The position numbers were made by a program, and so were the translations under genes. A model generated the notes under the pieces. That model saw only the letters and a program-made list of their open reading frames with translations, was not told the origin of the DNA and ran no database searches. Below, piece after piece: positions 53,283-62,193 of a DNA stretch of 64,000 bases (position 1 is the stretch's first letter; each line of letters begins with the position of its first letter). Origin of the DNA: Pararhizobium polonicum (GTDB taxonomy: Bacteria > Pseudomonadota > Alphaproteobacteria > Rhizobiales > Rhizobiaceae); the NCBI RefSeq assembly GCF_001687365.1, contig NZ_LGLV01000019.1:62001-126000 (forward strand), given 5' to 3'.

Positions 53283-53840
53283 CTAAGCCGTTTTCGCGGC
53301 AACGTAAGCCGCAAAAGTCTCGACGAAGACCTTCAGCCGCGCTTTGGCGTCCTCGTCGATCAGGGTTCCGTCCTTGTCGAACAGCGAGCCCGCCTTCGGC
53401 AGCATCAGCCGCTTGCCCGACCAGAGGTCGGCGCCGAGCGTGCGAAACACCGAAAGCCAGGCGTCCTGGCTGAGCAATGTCCCGAATGGCCCCGGCGACG
53501 TGCCGGCAAGCGCAAAGGAGCGCCCGGCAAAGACATTCGGTGCGCCGGTCATCGACGAACTCACCCAATCGATGGCATTCTTGAAAACGCCCGGCATGGA
53601 ATTGTTGTATTCCGGCGTGAACAGGATGACGCCATCGGCAGCGGCGATCTGGTCTTTCAGCACCTGCACCGCCTCCGGCACGCCTTCCCTTTCGACATCA
53701 GCATTGTAAAGCGGAATGCCTTCGATGGTTCCGATCGTAAAGCTCACGCCCTGCGGCGCCATCGGGAGCGCCGCGTGCAGCAGGGCCTTGTTGAACGACG
53801 CCTTTCTCAGGCTTCCGGAAATGCCGATCAGTTTTGTCAT
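53283..53840 (-). CDS. NADPH-dependent FMN reductase (ChrR/quinone reductase-like)
   Basis: The 185-residue flavodoxin-fold enzyme has the FMN phosphate loop GSLRKASFNKALL and the PEYNNSMPGVFKNAIDW motif of ChrR/ArsH/YieF-type reductases, which reduce quinones, azo compounds or chromate. Its neighbours are two quinone-ring-cleaving genes, fitting two-electron quinone reduction. ATG 53840 gives the normal N-terminus. It converges with the fused gene only four bases away. Confidence 0.92.
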   Translation of the reverse strand: MTKLIGISGSLRKASFNKALLHAALPMAPQGVSFTIGTIEGIPLYNADVEREGVPEAVQVLKDQIAAADGVILFTPEYNNSMPGVFKNAIDWVSSSMTGAPNVFAGRSFALAGTSPGPFGTLLSQDAWLSVFRTLGADLWSGKRLMLPKAGSLFDKDGTLIDEDAKARLKVFVETFAAYVAAKTA

Positions 53841-53901
53841 ACGGGCGGTCCTTTCTTGCATGACCGGGAGCATCCTGTGAAATATGAAAAAGTACAGACA
53901 A

Positions 53902-53930
53902 AAAAGCCGGAAGTCCTGCTCCCGGCTTTT
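53902..53930 (-). terminator. Terminator after the stand-alone ring-cleaving dioxygenase
   Basis: Minus-strand arms AAAAGCCGG and CCGGCTTTT surround an 11-base loop and are followed by further T residues, ten bases after the gene's stop. The FMN reductase gene downstream must then have its own promoter in the remaining 60 bases or rely on read-through. Confidence 0.8.
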
Positions 53931-53939
53931 CGTTTCAGG

Positions 53940-54893
53940 TCAGACCAGCGGCTTCAGCCGTGCCTCGATCTGAACGCGCTTGTGCTCGAGGAACGGCGGC
54001 AGCGACAGCCCTTCGCCGAGTGTTTCCAGTGGCTCGTCGACGGCAAAGCCGGGACCATCGGTGGCGATCTCGAACAGGATGCCGTTCGGTTCGCGGAAAT
54101 AGAGCGAACGGAAATAAAATCGCTCGACCTCGCCGCTCGACGGCAGCCGGAAGCTCTGCAGACGCTCGGTCCATGCGTGCAACGCTGCCTCGTCCGGCGC
54201 GCGGAACGCGACATGATGCACGGCACCGGCCCCCTGGCGGGCGGCAGGAAGGCCGGGCTGGACCGCGACGTGCAACTCAGCCGCAGGACCGCCCTCGCCC
54301 ATCGAGAACACATGCACCTCGCCATTGCCATCCGGCGACGGATATTGGCGCTGCCGGGTCATGTTCATCACCTGCTCCAGCACCAGCTGCGTATTGGTGA
54401 TGTCAGGCACGCTCATGGTGATCGGACCGAGGCCCTTGATCTGGTGTTCGGCCGGAACCGGGCTGCGATCCCACGGATGCGACGGCGCAAGCCCGCCATC
54501 ATCGATCAAGCGAAAGCGCTGGCCCTCGCCGTCCTCGAAATCAAGCGACAGACGGCCGTCGATCTCGACGACATCGCCGGCGGTGACGTTCAGTTCGCCA
54601 AACCGGGCCCTCCACCATGCAATGCTTTCCGGGCTGCCGACACGAAGGCCGGTGCGCGAGACGCTGTGCGTGCCGCGTGTCTCCCGGTTGACGGGCCAGT
54701 CGAAGAAGGTGAGATCCGTGCCCGGCGTCGCTTCGCCATCGGCATAGAACAGATGATAGGCAGTGGTATCGTCCTGGTTCACCGTCTTCTTGACCAGGCG
54801 CATGCCAAGCGTCTGCGTGTAGAAGCGCAGGTTTTCCGGTGCATTGGCGGTAATCGCTGTGAGGTGGTGAATTCCTGTCAGTTGCAAGCTCAT
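53940..54893 (-). CDS. Ring-cleaving dioxygenase, MhqO/PcpA-like
   Basis: The 317-residue VOC-superfamily enzyme is a paralogue of the first 300 residues of the fused gene. Likely metal ligands lie in [17 protein letters not shown] and [10 protein letters not shown]. PcpA/LinE/MhqO-type enzymes cleave hydroquinone rings using Fe(II). GGAGG before ATG 54893 supports the start. An inverted repeat about 80 bases upstream is a candidate operator for a quinone-responsive repressor. Confidence 0.9.
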   Translation of the reverse strand: MSLQLTGIHHLTAITANAPENLRFYTQTLGMRLVKKTVNQDDTTAYHLFYADGEATPGTDLTFFDWPVNRETRGTHSVSRTGLRVGSPESIAWWRARFGELNVTAGDVVEIDGRLSLDFEDGEGQRFRLIDDGGLAPSHPWDRSPVPAEHQIKGLGPITMSVPDITNTQLVLEQVMNMTRQRQYPSPDGNGEVHVFSMGEGGPAAELHVAVQPGLPAARQGAGAVHHVAFRAPDEAALHAWTERLQSFRLPSSGEVERFYFRSLYFREPNGILFEIATDGPGFAVDEPLETLGEGLSLPPFLEHKRVQIEARLKPLV

Positions 54894-54970
54894 GGCTGCC
54901 TCCATTGGTGATATGAGGCGAATATCGGCTTCCCGGCCCGTTTAATAAAGAGGCCCGACGCGGACAGAAT

Positions 54971-54987
54971 GTTCACTATCTGTGAAC
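54971..54987. promoter_or_regulatory. Inverted repeat GTTCAC-N5-GTGAAC
   Basis: A perfect 6-5-6 dyad lies 78 bases before the MhqO-like gene start, followed by AT-rich TTTATTAAAC on the minus strand that could be part of a -10. It could bind a MarR/HxlR-type repressor; none is encoded nearby. Confidence 0.45.
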
Positions 54988-55045
54988 GACAATTCGACCG
55001 ATGGCGCTTGCAATCGAATCCGGCCGCTTCGAACCGTGGCCGCGC

Positions 55046-55828
55046 TCAGGCGCGGCGCGTCAGGTCGGTCAGATAGGTATTTTCGCTTTTCGAAACATCA
55101 AAATTGACGGGATCAAGCACCGCGACCATCAACGCCTCGCCGTGGGGGGCAGCACTTGCCAGAAGGCTGCCATCAGGTGCTGCGATACGCGACGATCCGG
55201 CGAAGGTGAAGCGCTCGTCCGCACCGCAATGATTGATATAGGCAACGAAGACCTGATTCTCGAATGCCCGCGTCTGGATCATGTGATCGGCAATGAAGGT
55301 GCCGGAATAGCCGGCCGGCAGCGCCGTCGGCACCAGCACGGCATCTACGCCCGCCAAGGCCAGCCGCCGGACGTTTTCCGGGAACTCGACATCGTAGCAG
55401 ATCAGCATGCCGCATGTGACGCCGCGATGGTCAAACAGCACGGTGCCGGGCGCTGCGGGCGTGAACAGCGCCCGCTCGTACTCGCCGTAGAGATTGGACT
55501 TGCGGTAAACGGCCGGGACCGCAGTTCCATCGACATAGACAGCGCTGTTGAAGACGGTGCCCTCCGCCTTCTCGGCAAAGCCGGCAATGATCGCAACGCC
55601 GGTCTCCGCCGAAATCGCCTGCAGCCGCTTGACCAGCGGACCGTCGGCAGGCTCCGCCAGATCACGGATGATATCGCCGGCGCCATAGCCGGTCAGGCCG
55701 AGTTCCGGCGTGATCAGCAGGCTGGCCCCTGCGGCTGCCGCGTCCTTCGCCGCTTGCGCGATACGCGCGAGATTGGCCGCGACGTCGCCGCTTTCCGATT
55801 TCATCTGCAGGGCAGCAAGCGTAATCAT
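55046..55828 (-). CDS. Nitrilase-family amidase (carbon-nitrogen hydrolase)
   Basis: The 260-residue cytosolic hydrolase has the Glu-Lys-Cys triad: Glu42 in TPELGL, Lys110 in YRKSNLYGEYE and Cys144 in MLICYDVEFPE. The substrate is not evident; N-carbamoylputrescine, omega-amides or short amides are all possible. Its start overlaps the polyamine-type permease gene (ATGA), and an agmatinase gene lies upstream in the same strand. A role in polyamine or agmatine catabolism is therefore plausible but inferred. Confidence 0.92.
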   Translation of the reverse strand: MITLAALQMKSESGDVAANLARIAQAAKDAAAAGASLLITPELGLTGYGAGDIIRDLAEPADGPLVKRLQAISAETGVAIIAGFAEKAEGTVFNSAVYVDGTAVPAVYRKSNLYGEYERALFTPAAPGTVLFDHRGVTCGMLICYDVEFPENVRRLALAGVDAVLVPTALPAGYSGTFIADHMIQTRAFENQVFVAYINHCGADERFTFAGSSRIAAPDGSLLASAAPHGEALMVAVLDPVNFDVSKSENTYLTDLTRRA

Positions 55829-56625
55829 GTGTCGTCCGATGACATGGCGCCGAGCAGCTTCGGCAGATCGCCGAACCGCGCGACAAGGGAAAAGATGATG
55901 GCCGCCGTCGCCACGAACAGGATCGTCACCGAGGCCATGGTTGGCGTGTAGCCGTAGCGCAGCGCGTTGAAGATCTTGATCGGCAGCGTTTCCATGGTGA
56001 AGCCGACGGTCATGTAGGCAACGATATACTCGTTGAGCGACAGCACGAAGGCAAACGCATAGCCGGAGACGAGATAGGGCAGGATCAGCGGCAGAATGAC
56101 GGTCCGGAAGATCGTGCGGTCATCGGCCCCCATCGTCGCCGCGGCCTCGACCAGCGAACGGTCGATCGCCGTAAAGCCGAGCGAGAGCGTCACCAGCGGC
56201 AATGTCACGAAGAAGATCGCGTGACTGACGACGGCCGTCCATGGCTGACCGTAAAAGCCGGTCGCCGCCCAGAACGTCAGAAGTCCGAGCGCGGTGATCA
56301 CCGGCGGCAGCGTGAACGGCGCAATGCCGAGAAGTTGGAAGATATTGGCCCAGGGGGCGACCCGCCGCCACAGGAACCAGGCGAGCGGCAGCGCGATCGC
56401 CACCGCCAGGGCAGCCGACAGGAGAGCCAGCGTCAGCGAGGCGAGCAGCGCATTGCGCCATTCCGGATTGAGGAAGATTTCGCCGTACCAGGACAGCGAA
56501 AAACCCTTGGGTGGGAAAGCCAGCGTCTGCTTGGCATTCACCGACACACCCAGAACGACGATCATCGGCAGCGCCAGAAACAGACCGATCAGGGAGAAAT
56601 AGATTTTGCTGAGCGCACCGGTCAT
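55825..56625 (-). CDS. Polyamine-type ABC transporter permease, PotC-like
   Basis: The 266-residue permease has six hydrophobic segments and the coupling-loop sequence EAAATMGADDRTIFRTVILPLI of PotC/YdcV-type subunits. It overlaps both neighbours by four bases. It belongs with the ATPase at 57473-58510 and the binding protein at 58719-59807. Confidence 0.93.
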   Translation of the reverse strand: MTGALSKIYFSLIGLFLALPMIVVLGVSVNAKQTLAFPPKGFSLSWYGEIFLNPEWRNALLASLTLALLSAALAVAIALPLAWFLWRRVAPWANIFQLLGIAPFTLPPVITALGLLTFWAATGFYGQPWTAVVSHAIFFVTLPLVTLSLGFTAIDRSLVEAAATMGADDRTIFRTVILPLILPYLVSGYAFAFVLSLNEYIVAYMTVGFTMETLPIKIFNALRYGYTPTMASVTILFVATAAIIFSLVARFGDLPKLLGAMSSDDT

Positions 56626-57476
56626 GCGGCTTCTCCCTTGCGTCCGGCAAGAATGGTCAGCGCCACGAGCCCAAGCGTCACCAGCACCAGGAACACCGCC
56701 ATGGCCGCGGCAAACGGCATGTTGGACTGATAGATCGCCTGATCGGTGATCAGCACCGACAGCGTCCAGTGCTGCGGCCGGCCCAGAAGCTGCGGCAGCA
56801 GGTAGCAGCCGAGCGCGAAGATGAACACCATGATCAGCGTCGCGGTAATGGTGTTGCGCAAGGCAGGGACGACAACGGTGAAGAAGGCCTTGATCGGAGA
56901 TGCGCCGAGCGTGCGGGCTGCTTCCGTCAGTGTCGGATCGAGCCGCACCAGTGCCGGATAGAGTACCAGCACCGTATAGGGAAACGCCTGATAGACCATG
57001 CCCGTCAGGACCGCGCCGAAACTCGGCAACAGCGCCTTCGCCTCACTCATGATGCCGGCCATGACCAGAAGATTGGTGATCCCGGCCGTGCGCGAAAACA
57101 GCGTCGACCAGGCAAAGCCGATGATGACCTCCGACAGCGACAGCACCGATAGCAGTGCCACCAGCCAGACGACCTGCACTTTGCGGCTCATGCGGGTCAG
57201 CAGGTAGGTGAAGGGAACGGCAAGGAGAACGCAGCAGATCGCCACCGTGACCGCCAGCATCAGCGAGAAGCCGAGCACATTGGCGAAGAACAGGCTGAGG
57301 AAACGCTGATAGTTCGACAGCTCGAAGGCCGGAACATAGAAACCGCCCTGCTGACGCTGGAAGAACGAGACGGCGATCATCGTCGCAAACGGCACGACGA
57401 AGAAGACGACGAGCATCGTTGCCGGAAAGAACAGCGGGCCGTAGTCACCGATTTTTTGCGGGGCTTCGCGTCTCAT
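56622..57476 (-). CDS. Polyamine-type ABC transporter permease, PotB-like
   Basis: The 284-residue permease has a coupling loop LTEAARTLGASPIKAFFTVV and six or so hydrophobic segments. ATG 57476 overlaps the ATPase stop (ATGA); an in-frame codon 18 bases upstream is less likely. Confidence 0.93.
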   Translation of the reverse strand: MRREAPQKIGDYGPLFFPATMLVVFFVVPFATMIAVSFFQRQQGGFYVPAFELSNYQRFLSLFFANVLGFSLMLAVTVAICCVLLAVPFTYLLTRMSRKVQVVWLVALLSVLSLSEVIIGFAWSTLFSRTAGITNLLVMAGIMSEAKALLPSFGAVLTGMVYQAFPYTVLVLYPALVRLDPTLTEAARTLGASPIKAFFTVVVPALRNTITATLIMVFIFALGCYLLPQLLGRPQHWTLSVLITDQAIYQSNMPFAAAMAVFLVLVTLGLVALTILAGRKGEAA

Positions 57477-58510
57477 TTGGCCAGCACCACGCAAACGTCA
57501 GGCAGCAGTACCACGCCAACCGGCTGCCCGACCGTCACTTCGGGCCGCGCGCGCGGCGTCGAGACCGCGACAATCTGGCGCCCGGCAATATCGACGAAGG
57601 TTTCGATCGTGCCGCCGAGATCACGCACGAAGGTCACCGTACCAGACAGCGCGCCGTCGCCCGGTGCCGTCAGATGCACGTCTTCCGGCCGGATTGACAG
57701 CGTCGCCTTGCGCATATCGGCCCCGAGCGAGACACCGGAAACCGGCTGACCGAGCACGGTGACACGGCCGGTGCTGTCGGCTTCGGCTTCCAACAGATTG
57801 GTCGAGCCGATGAAATCGGCAACGAACGTATCGGCCGGCCGGCGATAGATCTCGATCGGCGATGCGGCCTGACGGATTTCTCCGCCCTTCATGACGACGA
57901 CCGTATCGGCCATGGTCATCGCCTCGCGCTGATCGTGCGTGACGACGATGGTGGTGATGCCGAGCTGCTGCTGCAACTGGCGCAACTCCACCTGCATCGC
58001 CTCGCGCAGCTTGGCGTCGAGTGCCGACAACGGCTCGTCGAGCAGAAAAAGTTTCGGCGAGATCGCCAGCGCCCGGGCAATCGCCACGCGCTGGCGCTGG
58101 CCGCCGGAAAGCTTGGATACCGGCCGGTCGGCATAGCCGCCGAGATGGATCATCGACAGAAGCTCATCCACCCGCTTCTTCTGGTCTTCCTTTGCAACGC
58201 CGCGAATGCGCAGAGGATAGGCGATATTCTCGCCGACCGTCAGATGCGGAAACAACGCCAGCGACTGGAACACCATGCCGAGATTGCGCTTGTGCGTGGG
58301 AACACGGGTGATGTCCTCGCCATCAAGATTGATCGCGCCATTGGTCGGCAGATCGAGACCGGCGATCATGCGCAACAACGTGGTCTTGCCGCAGCCGGAG
58401 GGGCCGAGCATGCAGACGAAGCTCCCGTTCGGCACCGTCAGCTCGACATTGTTGACCGCGGTGAAGGTCCCGAATTCCTTCGTGACGTTGTTGAGGACGA
58501 GGCCTGACAT
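57473..58510 (-). CDS. Polyamine-type ABC transporter ATPase, PotA-like
   Basis: The 345-residue ATPase has Walker A GPSGCGKTTLLRM, signature LSGGQRQRVAIARAL and Walker B LFLLDEPLSALDAK, then a C-terminal TOBE domain (about 270-345). AGGA upstream supports ATG 58510. PotA/PotG/UgpC-type sequences overlap, so spermidine/putrescine is inferred from the partner genes. Confidence 0.94.
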   Translation of the reverse strand: MSGLVLNNVTKEFGTFTAVNNVELTVPNGSFVCMLGPSGCGKTTLLRMIAGLDLPTNGAINLDGEDITRVPTHKRNLGMVFQSLALFPHLTVGENIAYPLRIRGVAKEDQKKRVDELLSMIHLGGYADRPVSKLSGGQRQRVAIARALAISPKLFLLDEPLSALDAKLREAMQVELRQLQQQLGITTIVVTHDQREAMTMADTVVVMKGGEIRQAASPIEIYRRPADTFVADFIGSTNLLEAEADSTGRVTVLGQPVSGVSLGADMRKATLSIRPEDVHLTAPGDGALSGTVTFVRDLGGTIETFVDIAGRQIVAVSTPRARPEVTVGQPVGVVLLPDVCVVLAK

Positions 58511-58594
58511 TGTGTTCCTGTCTTTTCGCATCATGCGTAAAATAATTTAGTCTATTTACCGCTTCCAAACACATAGGAGGTCGAAGCGGCCTTT

Positions 58595-58713
58595 ACCTCC
58601 CCCTTGAGGGGGGAGGTCGCAGCGTAGCTGCGGGTGGGGGTGATCTATTGTTTGGCGCAAGAGGTCACCCCACCCCGGCACTGCGTGCCGACCCTCCCCC
58701 TCAAGGGGAGGGT
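58595..58713. repeat. Nested GC-rich palindromic repeat, polyamine operon
   Basis: Outer units ACCTCCCCCTTGAGGGGGG (58595 onward) and ACCCTCCCCCTCAAGGGG (58691 onward) are each near-palindromes. Inside, GGTGGGGGTGA pairs with TCACCCCACCCC. The element fills the gap between the polyamine binding-protein gene and its ATPase gene. It may act as an RNA structure that lowers distal expression. Confidence 0.7.
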
Positions 58714-58718
58714 ATAAA

Positions 58719-59807
58719 TCAGCCGACGATCAGTTCAGTCCATTTCTGGTTCAGCCAATCCGACTTTGTCTGGTAGAGATCGTAGCGCGGAATGATCGGC
58801 TCGATGTCGGACGAAACGGCAGCGAATTCCGCATCCGTCAGGTCGGTCAGCTCGCGCTTGACCGTCGGCGAGGTGCCGACCTTGCGCGACAGGATCGCCT
58901 GGATCGACGGCTGGCTCATATAGTCGATGAACACATGTGCCTCCTCGACCTTGGTCGAGGCGCGCGACAGGGCCCAGCAGCCGCTATCCTGAATGCCGCC
59001 CTCTTTCGGGAAGGTCGAACGGACAGGATTGCCGTCGGCAGCGGCAAGACCGGTGACGTCATGGTAATACTGGCCCATCGGGATTTCGCCCGACTTCAGC
59101 GCCTGCTCGAACTGCGCTTCGTCGCGATACCAGAGACGGACGTTCGGCTTGACTTCGGCAAGCTTGTCGAACGCCTTCTGGATGCCCTCTTCCGTATCCA
59201 GCGCATTGGTGCCGCCGAAGAAAGTCTTGGCCGTCACTTCGAGCAGGAAGGAGTTGGACACCAGCGCCAGCAGACCGAGCTTGTCGGCATTTGCCGAATC
59301 CCAGAATGCTTCCCAGGAGGTCGGTGCTTCCTTGTACACATCGGTGTTGGTCACCAGCGTGATGTACCAGGAGACCGCGCCGATACCGGCAACACGGCCG
59401 TCCGGATACTTGTTGACGAAACGGTCGATGAGGTTCGCCCCGTTCGGAATCTTCGCCATGTCGAGCGGCGCCCAGAGATCGGTCGCCTGCCCCTTCAGCA
59501 TCGCCACCTGCGACATCATCGAGACGTCGGCGGGGGCCTGACCTGCCTTGGCGGCCTGGTCGAGCTGCACCAGCCAGGCTTCGCCGGTCGGCTCGGCGAT
59601 CGCTTCGACGGCGATACCCGTCGTCTTGGTAAACTCGGGGAAAATGTTCTTGTCGAAGGAATCCTTGAAGTAGCCGCCATAGACGCCGACCTTCAGCGAC
59701 TTGTCCTGCGCCCGGAGGATCGACGGCATGGCCAGCATCGACACACCGGCAAGACCGGCACCCAAAACGGCGCGGCGGCCGACGGTCTGTTTCAGAAATT
59801 CAGTCAT
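58719..59807 (-). CDS. Polyamine-type ABC substrate-binding protein, Tat-exported
   Basis: The 362-residue periplasmic protein begins with a twin-arginine signal (VGRRAVLGAGLAG). The mature part has LKVGVYGGYFKDSFDKNIFPEF and a SBP_bac (PotD/PotF-like) architecture. AGGAG favours the second of two adjacent ATG codons (59807 over 59810). Putrescine, spermidine or a related amine is inferred. Tat export is less usual than Sec for this class but is common in rhizobia. Confidence 0.92.
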   Translation of the reverse strand: MTEFLKQTVGRRAVLGAGLAGVSMLAMPSILRAQDKSLKVGVYGGYFKDSFDKNIFPEFTKTTGIAVEAIAEPTGEAWLVQLDQAAKAGQAPADVSMMSQVAMLKGQATDLWAPLDMAKIPNGANLIDRFVNKYPDGRVAGIGAVSWYITLVTNTDVYKEAPTSWEAFWDSANADKLGLLALVSNSFLLEVTAKTFFGGTNALDTEEGIQKAFDKLAEVKPNVRLWYRDEAQFEQALKSGEIPMGQYYHDVTGLAAADGNPVRSTFPKEGGIQDSGCWALSRASTKVEEAHVFIDYMSQPSIQAILSRKVGTSPTVKRELTDLTDAEFAAVSSDIEPIIPRYDLYQTKSDWLNQKWTELIVG

Positions 59808-59898
59808 CATGGTTCTCCTGTTTTACCGGTGCCACGTTTTCGGCTCCCGGTCTGTTCCCAATTTTTGTCCCGGACTGCAAGTCCGGACTGCATTTTGA

Positions 59899-60546
59899 TC
59901 AGTGTTTTAAAGCCCGAAGCTCCAGTATCTTTGCGTATCGCGTCAACGGGAAACACAGGGCGAAATAGATGAGCGCAACGAACCCGTAGACCTTGAACGG
60001 CTCGAAGGTTGCATTGTTGATCGCATTCGATGTCCTGACCAGTTCCTCAAATCCGATGATCGATGTCAAGGCCGTGCTCTTGATCAGCTGCACCAGAAAG
60101 CCGACCGTCGGCGCCCGTGTCATCGCAAAGGCCTGCGGCAGGATGATCAGCCGCAACTGCTTGAGATAATGCAGGCCCAGGCTGCTTCCCGCATCCCATT
60201 GTCCAACCGGCACGGCCTGCACGCCGCCGCGCCAGATTTCCGCCAGAAAGGCACTCGCGCATAGCGTCAGCCCAAGCACGGCAGCCGTCCAGGGTTCGAT
60301 GCGCAAGCCCAGCAGCGGCAGGCCGAAGAACAGCAGGAACAGCTGCATCAAAAGCGGCGTCCCCTGAAACAGGCCGATATAATATTCGGCAAACCGCCGC
60401 ACCCAATCACGCTTGGAAATGCGCATGAACAGGATGAGCAGGCCGACGATGGTGCCGCCGGCAAAGGCGACCGCCGACAGAAGGATGGTCCAGCGCGCCG
60501 CCAGAAGCAGGTTTCGGACGATATCCCAAAGGGTAAACTCGATCAT
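59899..60546 (-). CDS. Amino acid ABC transporter permease (HisM/GlnP-like, second)
   Basis: The 215-residue permease has the GlnP/HisM coupling loop SLGLHYLKQLRLIILPQAFA and about five hydrophobic segments. It overlaps the previous permease gene by four bases. No ATPase of the matching GlnQ type follows. Confidence 0.93.
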   Translation of the reverse strand: MIEFTLWDIVRNLLLAARWTILLSAVAFAGGTIVGLLILFMRISKRDWVRRFAEYYIGLFQGTPLLMQLFLLFFGLPLLGLRIEPWTAAVLGLTLCASAFLAEIWRGGVQAVPVGQWDAGSSLGLHYLKQLRLIILPQAFAMTRAPTVGFLVQLIKSTALTSIIGFEELVRTSNAINNATFEPFKVYGFVALIYFALCFPLTRYAKILELRALKH

Positions 60547-61211
60547 GACACGCCTCCGGCCAGAAAGCGGTTGCCACCGGCCACCAGCAGCCGGCGCAGG
60601 CCGATGCTCATGGCGAGATAGACCAGCGTCACGATGAAATAGGTCTCGAAGGCGCGGAACGTGCGGGCCTGCAGGAGGTCGGCCTCATAGGTCAGTTCGC
60701 GCACGGCGATCTGCGAAACGACGGCCGATTCCAGCATCATGATGACGATCTGGCTGGTCAGCGCCGGATAGATCACCTTCAACGCCTGCGGCAGCACGAT
60801 CTTGACGAACACCTGGCGCGGCCGCAGTCCAAGGGCAAGCGCTGCCTCCTTCTGCCCTTTTGGCACGGCATCCAGACCGGCGCCGACGATTTCGGTCGTA
60901 TAGGCCGTCATGTTCAGCGTCATGGCCAGAATGGCGGCGACGACCGGATCGAGACGGATGCCGAGGCTGGGCAGGCCGAAATAGATGAAGAACAGCTGCA
61001 CCAGAAACGGCGTGTTGCGGATGAGCTCGACATAGCCGGCAATCGCCCGGCGCAGCAAGGCATGACGGCTGCGCCGTCCGGCAGCCCCCAGAATGCTGAG
61101 AACGGTGCCGGCAACAGCCGACACCGCGATCAGGAACATCGTCATGGCTGCGCCATTGGCGATCAGGAGGAACGCATCGTCCAGCCAGCCGAAGTCGAGC
61201 GCATAGCCCAA
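60543..61211 (-). CDS. Amino acid ABC transporter permease (HisQ/GlnP-like, first)
   Basis: The 222-residue permease has the segment RNTPFLVQLFFIYFGLPSLG and the coupling loop ALALGLRPRQVFVKIVLPQAL typical of polar amino acid importers. It begins four bases after the binding-protein gene ends. Confidence 0.93.
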   Translation of the reverse strand: MGYALDFGWLDDAFLLIANGAAMTMFLIAVSAVAGTVLSILGAAGRRSRHALLRRAIAGYVELIRNTPFLVQLFFIYFGLPSLGIRLDPVVAAILAMTLNMTAYTTEIVGAGLDAVPKGQKEAALALGLRPRQVFVKIVLPQALKVIYPALTSQIVIMMLESAVVSQIAVRELTYEADLLQARTFRAFETYFIVTLVYLAMSIGLRRLLVAGGNRFLAGGVS

Positions 61212-61215
61212 AGGA

Positions 61216-62022
61216 TCAATCCTTCAGGTTTTCAGGGTTGAGCGGCACCTTCAGCCATGCTTCCGAGCTGGCATTGAGCTTGCCATCGGCGAGCATCTTG
61301 GCAACGGCATCGTTGATCGCCGCTTTCAACCGGTCCTCGCCCTTGTTGAGCGCCAGATGCGACGGCGAGGTCAGGAGCTGGAACTTCTGCTCCGGCTTCA
61401 GCGCTTCCTGACGGGCCAGAACCTGGGCACCGACATCATTGCCGACAACCATCAGATCGGTCTGGCCGGAGATGAAGGCCTGGATGACGGAATTGTAGTT
61501 GTCGAAACGCTTGATGTCGGCATCCTTGGGGGCTGCTTCCGTCAGCGACGTGTCTTCGAGCGTGCCGCGGTTGACGGCGATGCTCTTGCCGGCAAGATCT
61601 TCCTTGCCTTTCACGTCCGTTGCCGCCGGGCCGATCACGGCAATGTAGTAAGGCGCATAGGCGGCTGCGAAATCGATGACTTCGGCGCGTTCCTTGCTGT
61701 AACCGACACTGACCAGTACGTCGACGCGCTTTTCTGTGAGGTACGGGATACGGTTCTGGCCGGTGACCGGCACCGGAACCAGCTTCACCTTCAGGCTGTC
61801 GGCGATGGCCTGCGCGACGTCGATGTCATAGCCCTTCAGGCTCATATCGGCGCTGGCCGAGGAGAAGGGCGGAAAATCGGCGAAGACGCCGACATTCAAG
61901 ACGCCCGCCTTGGTGATGTCGTCGATGGCATCGGCATTGGCAGCGGATGCAAAGCCGAGAACGGCGCCGCTCAGCATGAGAGCGGCGGTAAGACCGGATT
62001 TAAAGGTTGAGAGTTTGGCCAT
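61216..62022 (-). CDS. Amino acid ABC transporter substrate-binding protein
   Basis: The 268-residue periplasmic protein has a Sec signal peptide (cleavage near ANADA) and the SBP_bac_3 pattern GVLNVGVFADFPPFSSASAD, GYDIDVAQAIADSL, VSVGYSKERAEVIDFAAAY. Ligands of this class are polar amino acids, arginine, ornithine or opines; arginine-related compounds are suggested by the agmatinase gene just upstream. AAGGGG supports ATG 62022. Confidence 0.93.
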   Translation of the reverse strand: MAKLSTFKSGLTAALMLSGAVLGFASAANADAIDDITKAGVLNVGVFADFPPFSSASADMSLKGYDIDVAQAIADSLKVKLVPVPVTGQNRIPYLTEKRVDVLVSVGYSKERAEVIDFAAAYAPYYIAVIGPAATDVKGKEDLAGKSIAVNRGTLEDTSLTEAAPKDADIKRFDNYNSVIQAFISGQTDLMVVGNDVGAQVLARQEALKPEQKFQLLTSPSHLALNKGEDRLKAAINDAVAKMLADGKLNASSEAWLKVPLNPENLKD

Positions 62023-62078
62023 TGTATTCCCCTTTGTGATTTTTGTTTGCGATAGGCACGGCTGAGTATGTGGCTTTT

Positions 62079-62176
62079 GCCCCTCACCCCAACCCTCTCC
62101 CCGTAAACGGGGAGAGGGAGGAGACAGAGTTTGCGGCATATCCCTTCTTCTTGAAAAAGGGGGCCGGATGAGGGGC
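62079..62176. repeat. Nested palindromic repeat between agmatinase and importer genes
   Basis: Outer arms GCCCCTCA (62079-62086) and TGAGGGGC (62169-62176) enclose a near-perfect hairpin CCCTCTCCCCGT-AA-ACGGGGAGAGGG (62093-62118). It resembles the other two repeats in style, not sequence. On the minus strand it follows the agmatinase stop and could stabilise or attenuate the message. Confidence 0.7.
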
Positions 62177-62193
62177 CGTCGGCGTAAAGAAAG

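Noticed and set aside
59899-62022. Complete stand-alone amino acid ABC transporter
   Set aside because: No matching ATPase gene is present in the cluster, so it cannot be called complete from this window.
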